From Imperialibacter sp964351395 (lineage in GTDB: Bacteria; Bacteroidota; Bacteroidia; Cytophagales; Cyclobacteriaceae): 64,000 bases of DNA. Positions 50,683 through 58,936 of the stretch are shown here, piece after piece (position 1 is the first letter of the stretch; each line of letters begins with the position of its first letter). Under the pieces are notes generated by a model. The model did no database searches, had not been told where the DNA came from, and was given only the letters and a program-made list of their open reading frames with translations. Made by a program: the position numbers and the translations under genes. The stretch covers positions 62,001 to 126,000 of the forward strand of contig CAYGOF010000012.1 of NCBI GenBank assembly GCA_964351395.1. Direction: 5' to 3'.

Positions 50683-51459
50683 ATGACATCCGATGCACTG
50701 AAAGAATTGCTTGACGAAAAAGTTGATGCCTACAACCGACCTTTTTTTATCGAGCACGACCCTGTTTCAATTCCACACGCCTATTCATTGAAACAGGACA
50801 TCGAGTTAACAGCGTTTTTCGCAGCTACGCTGGCTTGGGGACAGAGAGTAACTATCATCAATAAGTGCAAAGAACTCTTTCTGTTGATGGACAATTCACC
50901 TTATCAGTTCATCTTGAATCATACGGAAAATGACCTAAAGGCCCTTTTAAAGTTCAAACACCGAACGTTCAACACCACAGACCTCCTATATTTCATTCAT
51001 TTTTTTCGACAGTACTATGCTGTCAACGATAGCCTGGAGAATGCTTTCTCCGCTCATATGTCAGTAAATGATGAAACCATCGAAAAGGGCTTAACTGGCT
51101 TTCATAACCAGTTTTTCAGTTTGTCTGATTTTCCTGCAAGAACAAAAAAGCATATAGCTACGCCAGCCCGTAAAAGCGCCTGTAAGCGGATCAATATGTT
51201 TCTCCGTTGGATGGTTCGTATTGACGATAGGGGGGTAGATTTTGGAATTTGGTCCTCTATAAGTCCTTCACAGCTGGTTTGCCCCTGTGACCTGCACGTA
51301 GACCGTGTTGCCAGGAGTTTTGGATTAATTACCCGTAAACCTACCGATTGGCAAACAGCCCTTGAGTTAACCTACAATTTGCGCAAAATGGATCCTCTAG
51401 ACCCTGTAAAGTACGATTTTGCTTTATTTGGCTTAGGCGTGATTGAAAATCACAGGTGA
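50683..51459 (+). CDS. TIGR02757 family protein
   Basis: A 258-residue cytosolic protein whose pattern (ALKELLDEKVDAYNRPFF, ELTAFFAATLAWGQR, HRTFNTTDLLYFIHFF, KRINMFLRWMVRID, VDFGIWSSISPSQLVCPCDLHVDRVARSFGL, YDFALFGLGV) fits TIGR02757/DUF2400, an uncharacterised Bacteroidota family. It has the WMVR and PLDxH-like blocks. Function unknown. Starts 15 bp after the LysM gene, so probably in its operon, and ends 17 bp before the convergent MFS gene. Confidence 0.88.
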   Translation: MTSDALKELLDEKVDAYNRPFFIEHDPVSIPHAYSLKQDIELTAFFAATLAWGQRVTIINKCKELFLLMDNSPYQFILNHTENDLKALLKFKHRTFNTTDLLYFIHFFRQYYAVNDSLENAFSAHMSVNDETIEKGLTGFHNQFFSLSDFPARTKKHIATPARKSACKRINMFLRWMVRIDDRGVDFGIWSSISPSQLVCPCDLHVDRVARSFGLITRKPTDWQTALELTYNLRKMDPLDPVKYDFALFGLGVIENHR

Positions 51460-51476
51460 AAAGTGTCGAGCTTTTT

Positions 51477-52730
51477 TTAAGCAGATTGAAGTTGATTAGC
51501 GACTTTACTTTCTACAATCCGATTGATCACACTCATCATCAGGATAGTAACCAGCATCGTGCCAGTAACGACATATCCCAACAGGTCATACCTCTCCAAA
51601 TAGCCACCTGGGGTTTGAATCACAATCATTCCAGCCAGGGCTGAGGCAAATCCACCGGATATCTGCTGTATGGATGAATTGACTCCCATGAAGGCGCCCC
51701 GCTCCTTAGCCTCAGGAACAGCAGTCATCAATGCTGAGGCCGAAATCATGCGTGCAGTAATGCCGATAAATACAATAATGTTGATGACAATCACAAGCCA
51801 AAGCGGAGTGATAGCAAGATTGCAATAAACAAGAATGGTAACGATACCAACTATGGTCCCAAATGTGAATATTTTGTATTTGCCGTAAAGGTCACTCAGC
51901 TTACCGGCGAGGGGGCCAACCATAATGGTGCTAATTCCCGTTAGCATATACACCAAAGGCAACTGTTCAAATGAAATGCCAAGGTTGTTGACAGCAAACG
52001 TGCTTCCAAATGGCATGAGCATAAAACCGCCAGTGGCCAGTAAGGCTGTGGCTCCGAAGGCTTTCAAATACACCGGCTGCGAAACAGTTTTGAACAACTT
52101 TTTAAACGGGTTTCCAGGTGTTTGTAGTGCCAGGTGACTGTCTACTGGTTTCATGAAAAATAAAATAACAGTAGCCGTAATAGCCGCCAAACCTACGATA
52201 AGGATGAAAGGTGAATGCCATCCCCAGCGGTTAGCAATGTACAATCCAACTGGTAAGCCCAGGACCTGACTGCTGGCAAATGCCATTTGCACAAAACCCA
52301 TGACCCGACCTCTTACTTCCAAAGAAAATAGGTCAGTGATGATAGCAAAAACGACAGCACCTAATACGCCACCGAATATTCCCGTGATGATTCTTGCCAT
52401 TAGAAGAAGACCATAAGTTGGCGCTAAGCCGCATAAAAGAGTGCCTATAATGAAACCCGAATAGAAAAATAAAAGAAGTTTCTTTCTGTCGTATTTGTCT
52501 GCAAACCCAGCAGCAAGTAAGCCGGAGATACCCGCACTAAAAGCATAGGCTGATACAACCATACCAAATTGGGAAGTTGTTATGTCTAGCTCCACAAGCA
52601 GCATGGCGCCGAGCGGCGATAATACCATGAAGTCAAGGATGACTGTGAACTGAATGATTGCCAAGATGGCTATCATAAAGGTTTCATAGCGAGTGAATAC
52701 CTTCTTTTTTACTGCGGACTCTTTTGTCAT
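51477..52730 (-). CDS. Major facilitator superfamily transporter
   Basis: A 417-residue protein with twelve membrane helices in two halves. The loop 2-3 motif DKYDRKKLLLF is present, and a central cytosolic loop is near residues 195-220. The layout suggests the DHA1 drug-efflux branch, but the substrate is unknown. It shares orientation and a 17-bp gap with a 77-residue gene, and lies 318 bp from a TetR gene carrying an in-frame stop. Regulation by that TetR is inferred, and derepression may follow from the stop. Confidence 0.9.
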   Translation of the reverse strand: MTKESAVKKKVFTRYETFMIAILAIIQFTVILDFMVLSPLGAMLLVELDITTSQFGMVVSAYAFSAGISGLLAAGFADKYDRKKLLLFFYSGFIIGTLLCGLAPTYGLLLMARIITGIFGGVLGAVVFAIITDLFSLEVRGRVMGFVQMAFASSQVLGLPVGLYIANRWGWHSPFILIVGLAAITATVILFFMKPVDSHLALQTPGNPFKKLFKTVSQPVYLKAFGATALLATGGFMLMPFGSTFAVNNLGISFEQLPLVYMLTGISTIMVGPLAGKLSDLYGKYKIFTFGTIVGIVTILVYCNLAITPLWLVIVINIIVFIGITARMISASALMTAVPEAKERGAFMGVNSSIQQISGGFASALAGMIVIQTPGGYLERYDLLGYVVTGTMLVTILMMSVINRIVESKVANQLQSA

Positions 52731-52747
52731 TCGAAATGGAAGTTGAA

Positions 52748-52981
52748 TCAGTCTGGTAGTTCTTCGCAGAGAAACCCGGCTTGTTGGATCATCGTTATTA
52801 CTTCATTTGGCTGCAAGTCATCCGCAGCAATCCTTAGTACATTGTCGACGTCCATTTGATCCACATTCCACTCCATGACTCTATTATCAGATTCAAGTAG
52901 AGGAGCCACCCTGTTCACATCTTTCTTGTGACGAATGTTTGTCCGGAAAACGAGAATCTCGTTGGTAATAGTAGCATTCAT
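52748..52981 (-). CDS. Small HMA-like fold protein without CxxC
   Basis: A 77-residue protein with the alternating strand-helix-strand pattern of a ferredoxin-like or heavy-metal-associated domain: ILVFRTNIRHKKDVNRVAPLL, VMEWNVDQMDVDNVLRI, NEVITMIQQAGFLCEEL. The metal-binding CxxC is absent (replaced by RTNIRHK), so it would not bind copper in the usual way; the single Cys near the end is the only cysteine. Sits between the MFS gene and the TetR gene. Probably a small regulatory or adaptor protein. Confidence 0.7.
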   Translation of the reverse strand: MNATITNEILVFRTNIRHKKDVNRVAPLLESDNRVMEWNVDQMDVDNVLRIAADDLQPNEVITMIQQAGFLCEELPD

Positions 52982-53047
52982 AGCGTAAAATTAGTCGTCA
53001 GGGTATTAGACGATTAAGTACAACAATTACTTTAAATTTATTTTGTA

Positions 53048-53638
53048 TTATGGTTTTAGCGACTTCAATACCAGATTGCGTGTCATCTCAAGTTTGTCCT
53101 GGTCAAGAATAAATGGGCTGCTATTAGCCAGGCCTCCCCCTGTCGAATGAAACTTGATCAGTTGAAATAGTGCTGCAAAAGCCATTGCCCAATATACCTC
53201 TGCCGGAAGTGGGACAACCTCGCCTCGCCGGATCGCATTTGCCATGAAATGGCCCATTAGTTTTGGGAAAACGTTGTCATGGCCGAAAAATGCCTCGTAA
53301 GGAGGTGAATGTTTCACCTGCTCCAGAAATCGAACGCTTTTCGGGTTTTCCAAGCAATAGCGACACCTATTGTCCCATTGGATTTTTAATCCCTCTTCAA
53401 AATGCATGTCAGGATCAAATCCATGGAAAGTGGCTTCGATCATTTTTGAGCCTTCTGTCTTACAAAGTTAATAAATAAGGTCTTCTCTGTCTTTGAAGTA
53501 GATGTAGATAGTAGCAGGAGAAACACCAGCTGCCTTTGCTAGCTTTTGCATGCTTAAGCCTTCGAAGCCTTGTTTGGCCACCATCTCCAGTGCCTTTTCC
53601 CTACCAACCTGTTCTTTGCTTTCGTCTCTGGTTCTCAT
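53048..53638 (-). pseudogene. TetR/AcrR family regulator interrupted by an in-frame stop
   Basis: The frame from ATG 53638 encodes a complete TetR DNA-binding domain (SMQKLAKAAGVSPATIYIYF at about 29-48, then KDREDLIY) but meets TAA at codon 57 (53468-53470). The same frame continues LCKTEGSKMIEATFHGFDPDM and on to the normal C-terminal ligand domain, ending at 53048, for 196 codons in total. A single CAA to TAA change (Gln57 to stop) explains this. No frameshift is present. The second part could be made by re-initiation at Met66 (53443). A likely operator is at 53653-53668. Confidence 0.88.
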
Positions 53639-53652
53639 GCCGATACAAGTAT

Positions 53653-53668
53653 AAATGAATGTTCATTT
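53653..53668. promoter_or_regulatory. TetR-type operator palindrome
   Basis: AAATGAA-TG-TTCATTT: perfect 7-bp arms with a 2-bp centre, 14 bp before the regulator's ATG. Palindromes of this size, T/A-rich with TGAA/TTCA arms, are typical for TetR repressors. The regulator at 53048-53638 is the probable binder. Confidence 0.6.
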
Positions 53669-53752
53669 ACTTATAAAAGTACAAGCTATTTTTTTTGATA
53701 AAGCGAATTTATACCGTCAATGGTTTTCTGATGCACGGATGTAAATAGGACC

Positions 53753-54730
53753 TTATGAGCCAATCAGGTGATCTCTGTAGACAAGGTACATGTTGTAAAA
53801 AACGAAAAACATGAGGAGGATCAATGCTTCCCAGCGGTCCAGAATTTTCTTCTCCCCAGTAAACATGGCAATGAATAGAATAACGGTGCCGATCAAAAAA
53901 GTGATGATATCGATATTGAATATCGTAGGGTAGGGAATCGGGTTGATCATTGAACTGATGGACAACACAAAGAACATGTTAAAAATGTTGGAGCCTACGA
54001 TGTTTCCAACAGCCAGGTCACTTTTCTTTTGAGTGGCTGCTACAACTGAGGTGGCTAGTTCTGGAAGAGACGTGCCCGCTGCCATGATAGTCAGACCAAT
54101 CAGTTGCTCGCTCACTTTTAAAAATCTGGCAATCTCAATGGCATTGGTAACTACAAGTTTACCACCTATTGTAAGTCCTGCTAACCCCAAAATCAGAAAA
54201 ATGATCGTTTTGGGCATTGCAATAATTTTTATTTCTTCATCAACAGGTGAATCAGCAGTTCCCTTCATGGTGAAGAAAACATAAACTAAAAACAGTAAGA
54301 AAAAAGCAAAAAGGATAGCGCCTTCTGTGAAAGTGATGACGTTTTGTTCACCCATCCCTGTCATCACATCGTTGGCTACAAATAATATCAGCAAGCCACC
54401 GAAAAGAGCGTAGGGTATTTCCTTGAATACAGTACTTTTTTGAACTGTTAATGGGTAAACTACTCCTGCAACTCCCAAAATAAAAAACGTATTGAAGATG
54501 TTGCTACCCACTACGTTACCAAGAACAACGTCTGTGTGTCCTTCATAAGAAGCAACGCCATTGACTACCATTTCAGGTGCTGATGTGCCAAAGGCGACGA
54601 TAGTTAGCCCTATGGCAAGCTCTGGAACATTGTATCTCTTTGCAAGTGAAGAAGCTCCAGTCACAAGTAGGTCAGCCCCTTTAATTAAAATAAAAAATCC
54701 TAGTATTAGTAGAACAAAACTCAGTATCAT
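53753..54730 (-). CDS. CaCA family sodium/calcium antiporter (YrbG-like)
   Basis: A 325-residue membrane protein with ten to eleven helices and the duplicated alpha repeat of the family: GLTIVAFGTSAPEMVVNGVAS with VVLGNVVGSNIFNTFFILG in the first half, and GLTIMAAGTSLPELATSVVAA with LAVGNIVGSNIFNMFFVLS in the second. Each G-x-S-x-P-E repeat supplies the ion-binding Glu. The family exchanges calcium for sodium or protons. No signal that indicates regulation. Monocistronic. Confidence 0.95.
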   Translation of the reverse strand: MILSFVLLILGFFILIKGADLLVTGASSLAKRYNVPELAIGLTIVAFGTSAPEMVVNGVASYEGHTDVVLGNVVGSNIFNTFFILGVAGVVYPLTVQKSTVFKEIPYALFGGLLILFVANDVMTGMGEQNVITFTEGAILFAFFLLFLVYVFFTMKGTADSPVDEEIKIIAMPKTIIFLILGLAGLTIGGKLVVTNAIEIARFLKVSEQLIGLTIMAAGTSLPELATSVVAATQKKSDLAVGNIVGSNIFNMFFVLSISSMINPIPYPTIFNIDIITFLIGTVILFIAMFTGEKKILDRWEALILLMFFVFYNMYLVYRDHLIGS

Positions 54731-54852
54731 AATAACGGTCGATCAGTGAGCTACAGTAAAAAAAACTCTGAAAGTTCGTAAAATAGAAAAACTTTCTTTG
54801 ATAAGGGCTTTAGACTGAAATAAAATATAAAACTAAAAAAAAATATAGGTTG

Positions 54853-55254
54853 CTATGCTGACAGCAAAATATCATCTAATTGTTTGTCTTCCATCGGTTT
54901 GACAATGTAATCGGTGACGCCGTAAACAGACCTTGCTCGATCAATATCAGAGGTCTGAATAGAGCTTGAAACTACATAGACTTGTATTTTCTTCTTTATT
55001 ATGGTTTGAAGACGGATAAATTGCTCCAGGAAGTCCCAACCATCCATGATGGGCATATTGAGATCAAGAAGAATCATATAAGGAAGCGGTTCCCCAGTTT
55101 CCATTGCTTTGATTAATTGATTGATAGCCTCTCGTCCGTTTTTGAATGTGGCTATTTTAACAGACAGCTTTCTCTTAAGGATTTTTCGTTTGATCGCATA
55201 TTGATATATGTTGTCGTCGTCGATCAGATAGATTATTTTTTCGGTACTCCCCAT
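54853..55254 (-). CDS. Single-domain response regulator (CheY-like)
   Basis: A 133-residue receiver domain with no output domain. It opens IIYLIDDDNIYQYAIKRKIL; acidic pocket Asp12-Asp13, phosphoacceptor Asp64 (ILLDLNMPIMDGWDF), Ser/Thr position in VVSSSIQ, and Lys119 in YIVKPM. Such stand-alone receivers act by protein contact, for example in phosphorelays or chemotaxis-like signalling. No kinase gene is adjacent; one lies 7 kb away (62618). The 55255-55491 gap shows nothing clear. Confidence 0.92.
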   Translation of the reverse strand: MGSTEKIIYLIDDDNIYQYAIKRKILKRKLSVKIATFKNGREAINQLIKAMETGEPLPYMILLDLNMPIMDGWDFLEQFIRLQTIIKKKIQVYVVSSSIQTSDIDRARSVYGVTDYIVKPMEDKQLDDILLSA

Positions 55255-55491
55255 AGGACAATGGTATAGCTATTGGAACAAATTGTTCTTTGGTATCTTA
55301 ATTGGACAAGTTCCATAGCTTTAAGTATGCATAGTGTATTGCGCATAAAGCGACATCTACAACTGGTGTACACAAGTCTAATGATTTGTTAGCAGTAGAT
55401 TTTTATATTTCGACGACTTGCCTGTTTTTATAGAGGAAAATCACAATCGCTGTAAGTAGACGATAGATATACTTGTTTTTGTACCAGGAAA

Positions 55492-55959
55492 TCATTTATT
55501 ATTTATATTTCGCCAATTTTTTTCAGCTGTGCTATTAAACGCACTTTCGTTTTGATTCCAAAGTTTGAGTGTGTTGACGTTTGACTTATTGTAGAAGAGC
55601 AGCAACTTTCCATTGAAGATCTTATAGGTGAGGGGATCAACTTCCACTTTTTTGCCGGAGCTGCCAATTGCGTATGCACACCAGCCGCCATACGCAGGCT
55701 GATACTTTGTTGGCGTGGCCATATAGGTGGCCCGATTCTCAGACGTGCTAAATATATAGGTGGCTCCATTGAATTGATACTTAAATTTTGTATCACCTTT
55801 CTTTGGGCCGGATTCGCTGAAGTAACTCACGGGATCATAGCCGGACAGTGCTATACCATCTTTGGTCAGGTTGAAGTTATTTTTACCTTGGGTGGAAGCT
55901 TCCTGCGCAGCAAGGTTTTGACCAACGAAAAGTAAAAGCAAAAAAATGGCAAACTTCAT
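55492..55959 (-). CDS. Secreted YHS domain-containing protein
   Basis: A 155-residue protein with signal peptide (ending LAAQ) and a YHS-like domain: DGIALSGYDPVSYFSESGPKKG, FKYQFNGATYIFSTSENRATY, PTKYQPAYGGWCAYAIG, then IFNGKLLLFYNK. YHS domains are found in metal-related and haem-copper associated proteins; the variant here has GYDPVSYF rather than YHS residues but the same order. Periplasmic, function unknown. It is transcribed opposite to nothing near and appears monocistronic. Confidence 0.88.
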   Translation of the reverse strand: MKFAIFLLLLFVGQNLAAQEASTQGKNNFNLTKDGIALSGYDPVSYFSESGPKKGDTKFKYQFNGATYIFSTSENRATYMATPTKYQPAYGGWCAYAIGSSGKKVEVDPLTYKIFNGKLLLFYNKSNVNTLKLWNQNESAFNSTAEKNWRNINNK

Positions 55960-56055
55960 TGAGTCTGAGCTTAGTTATGGAATTAAACGCAAAAGGTTCA
56001 AAGGTGATCAAACTATTGGAGAATTTTCGTATGAAAAGGTACGTGTGGAGACAAT

Positions 56056-56928
56056 TCAATCGAGGATTTCGATAGTGAAGCTGAAGGCTTCGCTACCTCC
56101 TGGCGCTAAAAGTATAATCCCCTCTTTCTCTGTTAACTCCTGGCTATGATCGCTGCTATCAGCTATACCTTGCCATGGTTCAAGGCAAACAAATTCAGCT
56201 TTCCGGGATTTTGACCAGATGCCGAAGTAAGGTGCATCAAAATGAAAATTAAGGAAGGGTGTTTCCCCAATTCTTGCCAAAGAGAGTTTTTTAGAAGAAA
56301 GGTGCTTAAAAACCAGTGCGTCTTTATCAAATAGGTCATCTGAAATCTTAAGTCTCTTGTTTTGAAGAGCCAGAGGTTCCGTTTTTCCCGACAGCAGGCC
56401 GGCTTCTATTAGGTGGACGGCAGCATGCTCATTTTCATTGAATATTATCTCATAGTCGGATCTTTTTGCTCCTGAATGAATAGGAAGCCGAAATGCAGGG
56501 TGGGCACCTACTGAGTACAATAGCTGGTCTTTGCCCGTATTTTTCACCAGATAGGTAATTGTCAGCCTACTTTCAATTAGCTCATACTTTACATTTAAAG
56601 TAAAATCAAAAGGGTAAATACTTTTTAAAGCAGGATTTGAGTTAAGCTCAAGCATCAGACAAGAGCTGTCAGCAGTCATAATTTTAAATGCCTGGTCTCT
56701 GGCAAAGCCATGTTGCGGCAGATTGTAGGCCTGTCCTTTGTATAGAAAGCTGTCGTTTTTGAGTTTGCCCACAATTGGGAAAAGGATTGGAGCATGTCTG
56801 CCCCATTCTGCCGGATCAGCTTGCCAAAGGTATTCAACACCGCTTGCGACACCTTTCATGCTGCACAGCTCTGCTCCCTGGCTTTTAACGCCAACTTCCA
56901 GTGTGGTTGATTGTAGCTGATGCATCAT
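56056..56928 (-). CDS. Aldose 1-epimerase family protein (LacX-like)
   Basis: From Met at 56928 (MMHQLQSTTLEVGVKSQGAEL) the protein has 290 residues in the beta-supersandwich (aldose epimerase) fold: EYLWQADPAEWGRHAPILFPIVGKLKND, PQHGFARDQ with a catalytic His candidate, YSVGAHPAFRLPI with the other His, and a Glu in FVCLEPWQGIAD. LacX-type members lack proof of mutarotase activity. An upstream extension to 56985 overlaps pyrE and is rejected. Starts 1 bp after the pyrE stop, probably coupled. Confidence 0.85.
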   Translation of the reverse strand: MMHQLQSTTLEVGVKSQGAELCSMKGVASGVEYLWQADPAEWGRHAPILFPIVGKLKNDSFLYKGQAYNLPQHGFARDQAFKIMTADSSCLMLELNSNPALKSIYPFDFTLNVKYELIESRLTITYLVKNTGKDQLLYSVGAHPAFRLPIHSGAKRSDYEIIFNENEHAAVHLIEAGLLSGKTEPLALQNKRLKISDDLFDKDALVFKHLSSKKLSLARIGETPFLNFHFDAPYFGIWSKSRKAEFVCLEPWQGIADSSDHSQELTEKEGIILLAPGGSEAFSFTIEILD

Positions 56929-56929
56929 A

Positions 56930-57583
56930 TCAATTTGGTTGCCAGCTACCTGGGTCTTTTCTCCATGCTGCCAGAGATTGCACATCAGATGCTTTAATGT
57001 AACCGGCTTCGTTGGCTACCTTAATCAGCGACTCATAGTCGCAAAGGCAGGCAAGGTTCACGTCAAATTGCTTAAAATTGTCGTCAGCCTGTGGGAAGCC
57101 ATAGGTGAATATAGCAGCCATACCAAGCACTTGTCCATCGGCCTTTCTTAAGGCCTCTACCGCCTTAAGTGAGCTTCCTCCGGTTGAAACCAGGTCTTCA
57201 ATGACCACTACTTTCTGTCCCTTATCCATACGACCTTCTATGAGATTTTCCATCCCATGATCCTTTGGCTTCGATCTTACATAACAAAAGGGAAGTCCGA
57301 GTGCATCGGCTAGCAAGGCACCCTGTGGAATGCCAGCAGTAGCAACTCCTGCAATACCTTCCACCGCTGGAAACTCTTTTTCTATTAGCTCAAGAAGTTG
57401 TTGTTTCATGTAACTCCTGGTTTCCGGGTAAGACAAGGTCATCCGGTTATCACAGTAAATTGGTGATTTCCAGCCCGATGCCCACGTAAAGGGTTTTTCA
57501 GGACTTAGCTTTACCGCTCCAATTTTGAGCAAGTGTTGGGCGGTTGCTGTGGCTACAGAAGGGTTGGCGATTTTGATATTCAT
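56930..57583 (-). CDS. pyrE: Orotate phosphoribosyltransferase
   Basis: Adds ribose 5-phosphate from PRPP to orotate in pyrimidine synthesis. The 217-residue protein shows FTWASGWKSPIYCDNR, GVATAGIPQGALLADALGLPFCYVRSKPKDHG and the PRPP loop VVVIEDLVSTGGSSL. A minus-strand -7 box TACTTTTG at 57595-57588 ends 4 bp before the ATG, so the transcript may be nearly leaderless; the -33 position is CCA/CAT rather than CAA. Followed by the LacX-like epimerase gene. Confidence 0.96.
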   Translation of the reverse strand: MNIKIANPSVATATAQHLLKIGAVKLSPEKPFTWASGWKSPIYCDNRMTLSYPETRSYMKQQLLELIEKEFPAVEGIAGVATAGIPQGALLADALGLPFCYVRSKPKDHGMENLIEGRMDKGQKVVVIEDLVSTGGSSLKAVEALRKADGQVLGMAAIFTYGFPQADDNFKQFDVNLACLCDYESLIKVANEAGYIKASDVQSLAAWRKDPGSWQPN

Positions 57584-57782
57584 GTCTCAAAAGTAACCAT
57601 ACTCGCTAAATTTGCCATTCTGAATTGACTTAAAATAGAGCCCCACTTAAAAAATATGAAATGATGAAAAAAGGCAACTTTTTAAAGGCAATTAGTCGTC
57701 TCAATTTTTTTGCCTAATTCGCGACTAAAATCTTTTACATATTGATAAGAATTCACCTTATTGAACGCTCTTAAATCTCAAC

Positions 57783-58469
57783 ATGAAGATTTTCATCAAC
57801 GATATTCCGGTTTACATCAAAAAGCTGGATGAAGTTCAAAACTTTGACCATTACAATCACATTGTCGATGGAAAACGAGATGGCATTGACCCGAAGAAAC
57901 TGAAAGACGATGTGCTGGTCATCAATGCATCAAAGGAGGATATTGATAGGTTGCTTCAGTTGATGACCAAGAAAAAATTCAAGGATTTAGATGCGGTTAC
58001 GTTTGCTGTAAGCAAGAGGAAAGGAACAGTGAACCACCTGAAGGAGAAATTCAATATTATTGAAGCGGCCGGAGGAGTGGTGGAAAAGGGCGATCAGATC
58101 TTGCTCATTCACAGGTTAGGAAAGTGGGATTTCCCTAAAGGAAAGCTAGAAAAAAAGGAGACACCAGAAGTAGCAGCCGTAAGAGAGGTAGAAGAGGAGT
58201 GTCGGGTAAAGGTGCTTTTAGGTGAGAAGATTTGCGCTACCTACCATACCTATATTATGAACGAGAAGTATATTCTTAAGAAAACGTATTGGTACAGAAT
58301 GGACCTGATCGACGATAGTATGATGGCCCCGCAAGTGGAAGAACACATTGATGAACTTCACTGGATGGAAATTAGGGAAGTCCGTGCTGCCTTGTACAGT
58401 TCCTACCGGTCGATCCGGCATGTAGCCAGAGAGTTTTATAAGTTAAAAAGGACCACCTACAATTCGTAA
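57783..58469 (+). CDS. Nudix hydrolase with an N-terminal extension
   Basis: A 228-residue protein. Residues about 92-210 are a Nudix domain: EAAGGVVEKGDQILLIHRLG-type start, then box G-K-L-E-K-K-E-T-P-E-V-A-A-V-R-E-V-E-E-E-C (about 120-140), in which the usual Gly after the Glu run is Arg (EEECRVKV). The catalytic Glu residues remain. The first 90 residues (DDIPVYIKKLDEVQNFDHYN and on) form an extra domain I do not recognise. Substrate unknown. Overlaps the convergent coaD gene by 13 bp at the 3' end. Confidence 0.88.
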   Translation: MKIFINDIPVYIKKLDEVQNFDHYNHIVDGKRDGIDPKKLKDDVLVINASKEDIDRLLQLMTKKKFKDLDAVTFAVSKRKGTVNHLKEKFNIIEAAGGVVEKGDQILLIHRLGKWDFPKGKLEKKETPEVAAVREVEEECRVKVLLGEKICATYHTYIMNEKYILKKTYWYRMDLIDDSMMAPQVEEHIDELHWMEIREVRAALYSSYRSIRHVAREFYKLKRTTYNS

Positions 58470-58912
58470 GGTAGAAATGTTCTTACATCTCCGCCGTACT
58501 TATGAACTTCGCGGATGATGGAGGAGCTAATAGGTGCGTATTTGGGAGACGTAATCAGGAAGATTGTTTCAATATCTTCGTTAAGATACCTGTTGACCTG
58601 CGAAATACCGTTTTCATATTCGAAATCTGTGGTATTCCGGAGCCCTCTGATTAAGACAGTGGCCCCATGACGCTTGGCAAAATCGGCCGTAAGTTCATCA
58701 TAGGTGGTTATTTTGACCTGAGGGTATTTGACAAAAGCCCCCTGGATTTTGGTGATCATTGTTTCAATAGGAAAGTAGCGTTTCTTTTGGTTGTTATGTC
58801 CTAAAGCAACGATTACCTGATCAAACAGATTGAGGCTTCTTACCACAATATCGTAGTGGCCTAATGTGAAAGGATCAAATGACCCTGGAAAAACAGCAAT
58901 CTTATCTGACAT
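58457..58912 (-). CDS. coaD: Pantetheine-phosphate adenylyltransferase
   Basis: Coenzyme A biosynthesis step converting 4'-phosphopantetheine to dephospho-CoA. The 151-residue protein opens KIAVFPGSFDPFTLGHYDIV, with the adenylyltransferase HxGH-like GHYD, and ends SSSIIREVHKYGGDVRTFLP. Short and cytosolic. Upstream of it in the same direction lie the DUF3822 and pilin-like genes, suggesting a conserved Bacteroidota cluster. Convergent with a Nudix gene by 13 bp of overlap. Confidence 0.96.
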   Translation of the reverse strand: MSDKIAVFPGSFDPFTLGHYDIVVRSLNLFDQVIVALGHNNQKKRYFPIETMITKIQGAFVKYPQVKITTYDELTADFAKRHGATVLIRGLRNTTDFEYENGISQVNRYLNEDIETIFLITSPKYAPISSSIIREVHKYGGDVRTFLPYEL

Positions 58913-58936
58913 GTGTTGTCGCTGGTTTAGGTTCGA

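Noticed and set aside
53048..53443. Reading 53048-53443 as a complete small gene
   Set aside because: Its first residues continue exactly in frame from a TetR DNA-binding domain upstream, with only a single stop codon between, so it is the second half of an interrupted TetR gene.
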